DNA from: Nautilus pompilius
Lineage: Eukaryota; Mollusca; Cephalopoda; Nautilida; Nautilidae
Length of the DNA stretch: 64,000 bases
Assembly (NCBI GenBank): GCA_018389105.1
Contig: JACATO010000309.1
Location: 310,001-374,000 of the forward strand
Direction of reading: 5' to 3'
Shown here: positions 12,301 through 21,700 of the stretch, one piece after another
Numbering within the stretch: the stretch's first letter is position 1
Layout of the letters: every line of letters begins with the position of its first letter
Program-made: the position numbers and the translations under genes
Notes under the pieces: generated by a model
Database searches by the model: none
Told to the model about the DNA's origin: nothing
Seen by the model: the letters and a program-made list of their open reading frames with translations, nothing else

Positions 12301-15300
12301 AAAAAAATTTCTAGTAGAGATTTGTCCATTGAGGAAGTACTGGGTCCATCTGGCACACAAATGGCAGTGCTTTCTAACAAATGATCGTGGCATTCCACTC
12401 TCTTATCAGGGTTCTCTCTTTTTTATGACCAATCATTGCATGCAAAAAAAGAGGGAGAGAGAGAGAACATTTGCATAAGCAAGAGCAGTTTACCTGCTGG
12501 ACATTCTTTGGGACAGCATCAAGAAGCTATCTAGACGTTCTAAGTCGTGTCAGGCCTAGCAAGCCCTTTTAAGCCCCCTTAATGAAATGTTTCTGCCGCT
12601 GATAATGAGGCTTTGCTCAAACATCTCAATTTGTCAAGAACACAGATCTGTTAGCAAATTTATCAATATGAGCCCTGTAAAGTACTGGATCCGCTTCATC
12701 CAACCCTGCCTCCTGAAAGCTGTGTCAGTCCAGGTGTCAGCGCATTATCACTTTTCTGTTTGATGTACTAAGGCCGATTAGTGGCATAATTAAAATATTC
12801 TAGTGAATTGTTAAAACTATATTGATAATTACCTATTTATCTATTTAACCCTTCAAACCCATTAGCTGGATATTTCAAGCTGATACCAATACTGCTCTAT
12901 CCCATAAGCCTGACATATTGGGCTTTGAGCACATGGTTGTGTCTAGTTACAGTCTTCAAAGCAAGGGAGCAAACCGGTGATCGCCTATCAACAGAACCTT
13001 AGGAAATGAAGTTTGAAAATGGAAACTGCAGGTGTTTGTAAGAGAGTCAGGGTATTGATCAGGTCAGGCCATCAGGGTTCAAAGGGTCAATCTAGGGGGG
13101 GGGAGAGAAAATTATTTAAAATCTGCAGCAACATTCTGCACATAATCAGAGTTTAATAGCTGTTACCTCAGTAGTCTATCATCATTGTATTTTCATGGTT
13201 TTATAAAGGAAATAAAAATGCATAAAATAAACAAGCTTCAGAGAAAACTATAAAAAAAAACAAAAAACAATTAAACATTTTTTGCTAATTGCTTTAATCT
13301 TTTCTTGAGCTCTTCCCCTACTGGGAACATTTTTTAAATGAAACCAGATCAAACACAGAATTTCCACAACTGTGAGGAGCTGGGTTTCATATAAACTGCC
13401 CCAGTATGATGTATATGCAGCATGTTGCAGAGACAATTTCAGATATAAAAATAAATTCCATTCAAAGATGCTACAAAAGTTTTATTTAATATTTTTGCAC
13501 GTGGTGAAGCGTGAAAACTATAGATAAATAAATTTAAAAAAAATCCAGAATTTTCTTTGGTTATATTCCACAGTAAATCTATATATTTTTTTTTTTCCTC
13601 CCACATTTTCCAGGACATTGGCTACTTTGACAACCCCAAGAACCAAGTCGGTGCCCTAACTGCTAAGCTGCTGACCGATTCGGTATCAATACGCGGAGTA
13701 AGTACTCCACACATTCTCGGCTATTTACAAAGGTCTGGTTCCATGTACACTAGTTTTATCAAAGCCACGGACAACCCTATTTCAACTGTATATAGTTGAG
13801 CTGATCAGCAGTGGAGAGAAGAATGTTATGTTGGTTAACCAATTGTGTAACTATTAACGACGTAATGCATCAGTTAAAACAATCTGTCTTAAAAAGAAAT
13901 TGTGTTAGGGATTCTTTGTTTCATTGTTTTTTTTATTTCTTTAGAAAAGCAATAGAAATTACAAGCGACGGTTACTCACCATAATTATTTAAATATAATC
14001 ATGGTTTTGTTTCTCATTATTTTCTAAATAAATGTGAAGAAAATTGCAGCAACCATCATTAATGTATGAAGCCGACTCCATCCCACAGAAGCACACCCAC
14101 CTACGCAGACTATCGTTTTTAATCCTTCCCTAAACTTAGATTGTAAGATTTAATGAAAAATGTTTCTTAAAAAAAAGGGGGGGTGCTGGTGGCATCCATG
14201 GAAAATAGAGTTTATTTTAGATAAAGAATTTTTAAAATCATTATTCTTGCTGACAATACTTAGGTCAGGGCTCTCAGAACACTGACACAAACATGCCAGC
14301 ACTACTTTGAGTGGCCAAACAAAAAAAAATATGAAACATCTGACAAAGTAAAGATGCCTCCTGTGGACATAAGTGGAAAATAATGAGCTGCAGTATCTGC
14401 AGCTGTCTCCTGTACAGAGTTGGTATATGATGAAAATGGTTTAGTAAATCAAAGCCACGATCAGAGAGATCTGGAAATGCTGGCACACTCATGGAAGAGA
14501 GGTAAAATTCCTGAAATACCTGCCTAAGTTATGCAAGGCTGTCACTGAAGCAAAAAGGGTTATTTTAATAAATTTAGATGTGAGTGCTAAAAAAAAGCAA
14601 ACAAAAGTGGTACAATTATTAAATCATAAACACACTGTGTACTAGCATGTCATAACTATAAAAGGTAAAAGTATTAATATTTGGAGGCTATACCAAATGA
14701 CATCAGGCAATATTAGTCAATTAAACATCTCTGGTCTACCAATAAACTGAGTTTTCACTATATCGTATGAAGAGTAGACAAAGACTGCAACCATTTCGCT
14801 ACACAACAAATTTCAATCTTAAACTAAAACATTCTATTATATGGAATCCTAAGGCTTTTTCATATAGAAACTGTCGTCTGATGAATATTATTTTGTAATA
14901 TAAATGAACATGCAAGAAAATATTCTAAACATTTTTTTTTTCAGATTATCATCATCATCATAATACACATCCACAAAACCATTAAAAAACTTTCTGATCA
15001 TCCTGAGTGCTAAAGCAGATGGCACTACCAACTTTTACATTTGTAGCCAATTTACAGAGGTTTTGGGTCTCAGTTTGCATTTGAGATTAAATATCAACAT
15101 CTAATTTGTACTTCTAGGCAACTGGAATAAAAGTAGGAACCACCATGGAGGCAGTATCAATCCTTTTAGTCTCTCTTATGGTTGCCTTTATATTTGGATG
15201 GCAACTAACACTTGTCCTACTTGCATTTCTCCCTATAATGATTGGTACTGGATACACCCAGGGTCGTATGCTGATGGGATTTGCTAAAGGAGACAAGCTA

Positions 15301-18300
15301 TTCATAGAAGAAGCAGGAAAGGTAGGCTACATATGCATGAGTATGTGCACACATGCAAATGATAGAACAACTTTATTCAAAATACTGGTTCATTTAAAAA
15401 AAAAACAATTTGTATTTAACTTCAATGAAATAATAACATTTTTTAATACTGTAGCATGCGATGGTACAAAACTGCTATCAGTTTTATTTTTCAAGAGCTA
15501 AAACATTACAGGTATAATTCAATGTCTACATAAAGTCAGTAACCAATGGATTTGTTACTAATATTCACTTTTCGCCTGTTAATGCTCTAAAATCATTTGC
15601 ATCCAACCACACCATCATCCTTTAGTAAAACATGTTAAAGCATCAGGTTTATTATTTCTTAATATTGGTAGCAACAATTAAAATTTTCTCGATATAGTTT
15701 ATGCCTGGCATGGAGTAAATGCTTCTCGGGGATTAACACAACAGATAAAGAGAATGGGGCAGAAGGATACAGCATTACAACTCTAAGGTAAATCTGCTGC
15801 TCTATCAATGTCACACCTTTTTCCTGAAATTCCTTAATACAACCATTTGCTTGGCTTGACACAGATATCAATGGAAGCCCTCAACAACATAAGAACCATT
15901 GCAAGTCTGGACAAAGAGGATCATTTCATTCAAAAGTATAATGGAATCTTTGGTTTGTCCTACAGGTAAGTCATTCGGCTTTTGTCCTTGTCAAATGATT
16001 TGTGCTTAACCTTTCTGAATAAAAGAAATGTTATGAATATTGGGTAACTAAAAAAGTCACCGCGAAGCAATTTGAGAAACTAAATTTACTTTGCTGCTAT
16101 AAATTTAATTTTCTTAAAATCTTTTTTGCACATCTTTGAAAATGATAGACAGAGACCTAAATCAATCTAACTAAATTGTCTTCCTATGTTTTCCCCATTT
16201 ATATTTGCATAAGCTTTCCACTTTCTTTGTAGGAAGAGCCTCAAAAAGTCTCACCTGTATGGGCTGACCTTTGGGTTTTCACAATGTGTCATTTATTTTG
16301 CCTATGCAGCTGCATTCTCCTATGGATCTTACTTGGTGCAAGTTGGAGAAATGGAATTTTATTATGTTTTTAGGTACATTTAAAATCCATTATCATCTTT
16401 CACCACAATTCCTGATGAAACACTTATATTTTTAATTAAAAGACCTTTAAAAAAAACTGTTCTTAAACACTATTACATGCTAAATCTGTTTCCATTATGC
16501 TAATTTCCATATTTTATATTGATAACCAAGAGAAATTATTAATATAATACATCACTTTAGAAAATGTGACCCAGCTTGTCACCAACTTCACGTACTTTAA
16601 GTGCACTGCTTGCACACATCTATTCATGCATTTAGTTGTTTTGTTATTATTTCTGCTTGTTTGATACAAAACAGCAATTTAGATTTTAAAAAGTCTAAAT
16701 CAATCAAGTAGTAATGTTGAGAATTGTGTATGTGGCAGTCTCCAGCAAGATAAATCTGCCAAGAGATTCTGTACCAATGTAGGTGTAATGGGCAGAATCC
16801 ATGGAACTGTCCAGAAGTTAATTTGAGTGAGGAAGAAAGCCATAATTAAATTTTTTTTGTATGCAGGCAGGATTTTAAAAATATATATACATACATAATT
16901 CCTTTTGGAGCTAATTCATCTTTATCTATAAACTTCTGTTGCAGAGTTCTAGGTGCCATCGTATTTGGTGGAATGACAGTTGGCCGCACAAGTTCTTATG
17001 CACCTGATCTTGCAAAAGCCAAGATGGCTGCTACTAGTATATTTGGTCTGATAGATCGAAAACCAGCCATTGATTCTAGCTGTCCTCATGGTGGAAACAT
17101 TGTAAGCATTTGCTATAACATGCAGTATCTTATAAACACATTATTTATCATACAAATGTTAAATTCAATAATTATTTGAGAATCTTAAATGACTCAGGAA
17201 AAGAGAGCCTCTTATTATAAGCATATTTATCTAATATTTTTATAGTAAAATATTTGAAATACAATCATTCAACATCCAAAAGACTTTAAAGTTTGTTTGT
17301 TTTTTTTATTATTATTATTATTATAGAAAGATCTCAAAGGAAAAATAGATTTCACTGATGTGATATTTCGTTATCCCACTAGACCAGATGTCACCGTTCT
17401 ATCAAAATTATCTCTCCACATAAGCCCTGGAGAAACACTGGCCCTTGTAGGTTCTAGCGGATGTGGGAAAAGTACCATCACCCAGTTGTTAGAAAGATTT
17501 TACGATCCCGAGGCTGGAAAAGTGGTAAGTGTCCTTGTACCAAATCTATCCTGGATGGCGTAACAATCAGAGAAAAATGTCTTTGATTTGAGAAAGATAT
17601 TGGAAATATGTTATTTACAGACATCAGAGGATTAGTTTAATCACCTTATTAACAGTAATACACTTAAATGATCCTACATTCCAGTGATTTTTAAGATGAG
17701 TGAAAAGCCCCCCCCCTATACACACACAAACTTCTGCACATATTTTTTTGTTTACAAATGTAACACAAAACTTTTAAAAATGGGTGAACCCAAGTTACAT
17801 AAACAGAAGGTGCTAGAGTTATAATCTCCAGCCCTTCTCATCACTTGCTTAAAGGGAGACAATTACAAATACCATCTGAAACAATAAGCTTTGACAGAGA
17901 CTATTTAAATACTGTCACCAGTTTAGTATATCCAAATCTAACAGAAATACTTTCACCATGAATGAATATATTTATTAATCTGAATGTGGAATAGTACTTA
18001 CACCATCATATATTACCTGTTTTGATCAATTTGGAAGATGTAAGACCAGTGGTGTGCAGAGATGTATACCTGGTGTCAGCTCAGAGAAATATAATAGACA
18101 AAAGAAGTGAACAACACTATATATACACTAAAAAAAAAAAATTCTTTAGTGGTTTAATATTTTGCAAAATTAAATTTACTAATTAAGATAAGACAACAAA
18201 AAAATGTAATATAAATCTGGCATTTTCTTGCAATTTCAGACACTGGATCAAATCGACATAAAAGAGCTGAACCTGAAGTGGTTAAGGTCACAAATAGGTA

Positions 18301-18738
18301 TTGTCTCTCAAGAGCCAGTGTTATTTGACTATAGCATAGCCAAAAACATAGCATATGGATATAATGAACAGCAGGTACCAATGGATGAGATTATTTCTGC
18401 AGCCAGAAAAGCTAACATACACAATTTCATTCAAAGCTTACCAAAGGTAAGTGACATTGTGACAGCTATATCTTTCTTTTGTTTTTAAAGTATAACAAAT
18501 CTGCTCGAGATGAATCATACTTTATACAGTTATCCACTTCACTTCAAAACATTAAAGAAATTGTCATTTGTTTGTTTTATAAAGAAATGCTTACTGTCAA
18601 ATTGTTACCATGTTCAAATTATTACTTAGTTAAATCTTTTTAATGATTTTCATAATTCATAAAATATGGTCTCATTGCAACTAATCTAACAATGAATAAT
18701 TGCTACAAAATTTGTTACCCATTTATCTCCCCTGTACT

Positions 18739-18772
<34 letters not shown>

Positions 18773-21700
18773 ATACAAGTGCATCCTACTGCATGCCACA
18801 TTATTAGCAAAATAAACTTCTTTTAAAGTCTAAATTCCTATCATCCAGCTTTTTACAGAACTGATAAGAAAACTCCATTTTTTTCTTATTATTGACAGAG
18901 CAGATCTTGGGAAAACTGACTTCACATTTTATAACATACAACAAACATATACCAGTCATCGGTTAGTTACAGATTCATTTAATTAAAAAGAAAAAAGGAA
19001 CTTACAGGTACAAAGAAAAATCTCCCATCTTTATTTAATAAATAATGAAATAGTGTAATAAGTTTAAATTCATTAGTTCTCCAATTCTCACCACCCTGTA
19101 GACTAAATTCAACTGCGCAGATCAGAAATTAAAGAGACTAGAAACCGAAAATTGTTTTTAAAAGTAATATTACTAGTTTGACTACCTAGCTACCAGTTTC
19201 CATGCTGCTCTAACTAGGAAGGGTTCCCAATAATTTAGTGTAATAAATGGAAATTTTAAAAATAAGTAAATAAAAGTGTATGGTTGCTAAAGTTAATATT
19301 GGCAAATTTAATTTCTGTAATGTAAAAAAAAAAAAATTTACCATGACAAGCTGAATTGATAGATTGAGTTAATCACCAGAATATAAGTACTAGGGACATT
19401 CAAATTAAACCTAGCTGGATACCATTATGGTATTGCTATTTCATCTGGGTTTCAGTTGAATGTCCCCAGTATTCAGGAAACATTGTAATAAAAAATTCTC
19501 TTAGTATATTTCCATCTGGCAGACCCCTGACCCACTACTAGCATTAAAATTTTCTTTTACTGTTGCCATTTTTGGCTCATTTTATAGACTAGTGATTTTT
19601 AAGTGTAACATTCACCTCAGGTTTCTCAAAATCAAATTCATCATCATTACATCCAACCAGGTCAGTCAAGAACTTGCTGTATCTCACTATATCCTTAGCA
19701 TTGCTATGCAGTGACATCAGCACACACACATACACACCCCAGCTGAATATAGGCCAAACATGAATAGCAATCCTTTGAATGCTTATTATTCAGCAAAATT
19801 GCAACTAAAAACTTTTTTAAAAAAATAAACTTAGCAAAAATTTTTTTGAGAGAGAGAAAGAGAGATGACATCACGTCAGTACTAGAGAGAGAGAGAGGAT
19901 GAATAAATGTTTATATTGCATACAACCTTATCTATTAACAAATATCTGTACGTAAAAAAATATGTAATTTACCAGTATTCAGAAGTGCTTCTTCCCATTT
20001 TCAAATTAAAATTCTGGTTACTTTCTGTTTTAGGGCTATGAAACAAATGTTGGAGACAAAGGGTCCCAACTGAGTGGAGGTCAAAAACAAAGGGTGGCAA
20101 TTGCACGTGCTCTGGTTCGAAATCCTAAAATACTTATCCTAGATGAAGCTACTTCAGCATTAGACACAGAAAGTGAACAGGTAAAGCATAGTATGCTCAA
20201 TACCACAAAACTAATTTAAGCTTAAAATGTATTACTCTTTCAAGCAGGTATAGATGACTCCTCATTCGTGTAGTACAGAGATTTGTGCACACGGGGGGGA
20301 ACTTCTTGCAACAAATTTAGTCATTAGTAGCAACTGTTTAACTATCTACTGGTTTTCATTTGCATTATTCATATATGAAGAATAATAAGGTCAAACTGAT
20401 GCCCAAAAAGATTTACACTTAAACAGAGCAACAAATAAACATTTCAAAATTTAAAGAAAATGCAATCACCTAAAAATTTTTATAGAGAAACAATTTGCAT
20501 TTCAATTAAACTTTAAAATTTTACATAAGGAAATATAAAACTTAACAAAAATGGCAATGAGCAATAGCATGCACAAGTAAAGGCAATACTGAGTTTTCAC
20601 ATTTGCCAATCTGAAGAAAATAAATGCAACTAAAAGTACTGCTATAATTTAAGAGATCATTCATCATAAAAAGTTTTACACCATCTGTCTCTCTCTTGAA
20701 CACCTGTCAACAAGTTCATTGTATGGGAGTAATGACAGACAAACTAATCAAAGATTAATGATGTACCCCTTTATTTACCAGCCACAAGAAACTGTTTTAT
20801 TACATTTAATCTACCAAAACTGCAATGGTATTGTAAACAAGTAAATAAAACCATTTTTTGCATGCAATAGAAACCGCAATACAAACTTTGTCCATGAAAT
20901 TTCCATTTGAATCATACACATAAGATGATTAGCTTCTCCTTACTTAACTACCTCATTGTGAGTCTCACAAAATGATCTTGGCCAAATTCTTCCAGATTTT
21001 GCAAGAGTGAGTTTGTTTCAGTCTGCACCCAAAGGGATCCCTCAGATGCTCTATCATTTTTAAATCCAGGGTGAGTAGATGCCAAAGTAAATGGCAATGG
21101 TTTTTAAAAATTAATAAACTACTGCTGTTTTTGTGAAGTTTGACATCATCATCATGCATCAAAACCAAGTATGCAGCTTAGATGTGGTTTTAAAAATGAG
21201 GGATAACTGAATCTGCTAACATATCTTTTGCATTTAATGAACCTGACACAACCATATCCATCTTGAAAGACAATACTGATATTTGTTTTGTGACATCTAT
21301 CCAACACATTCCAGGCTGGATAGCTGCATGAAGCCAGTTAGCAATAGTTATTCTACTTATTTTGGTCCTGACTTCCCCGGTGTATCTAAAAATACTCCAA
21401 AGGAATTGCATCGAGACTCTTTCAATAGAGCTGCTGTCATTCCATGGGGTCTTCTCAAGATGTCCAGGTCCATGCAGAACCTACTACTCAAGGGCATTTT
21501 TAAAGACAAATTGTACTCTTCCACGAAACCACATTCAACCACAAAAATATAACCATGTCTCTCTAGCCAATAAAAGGTTGTAGCTCACATTAGTTATCTA
21601 ATCACAAAATTTAACCACTGCTTGCATCAAAATCCTGCTCTTTAGTTCCCCTAACACTAACCAGCAGTCATGACATCTGTGAAATCTGCACTGTTGTAAT

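Noticed and set aside
12092..12478. 128-codon open frame in a transporter intron
   Set aside because: It coincides with a SINE-like repeat, an A run and a GA-rich tract; the frame has low-complexity ends and no recognisable domain.
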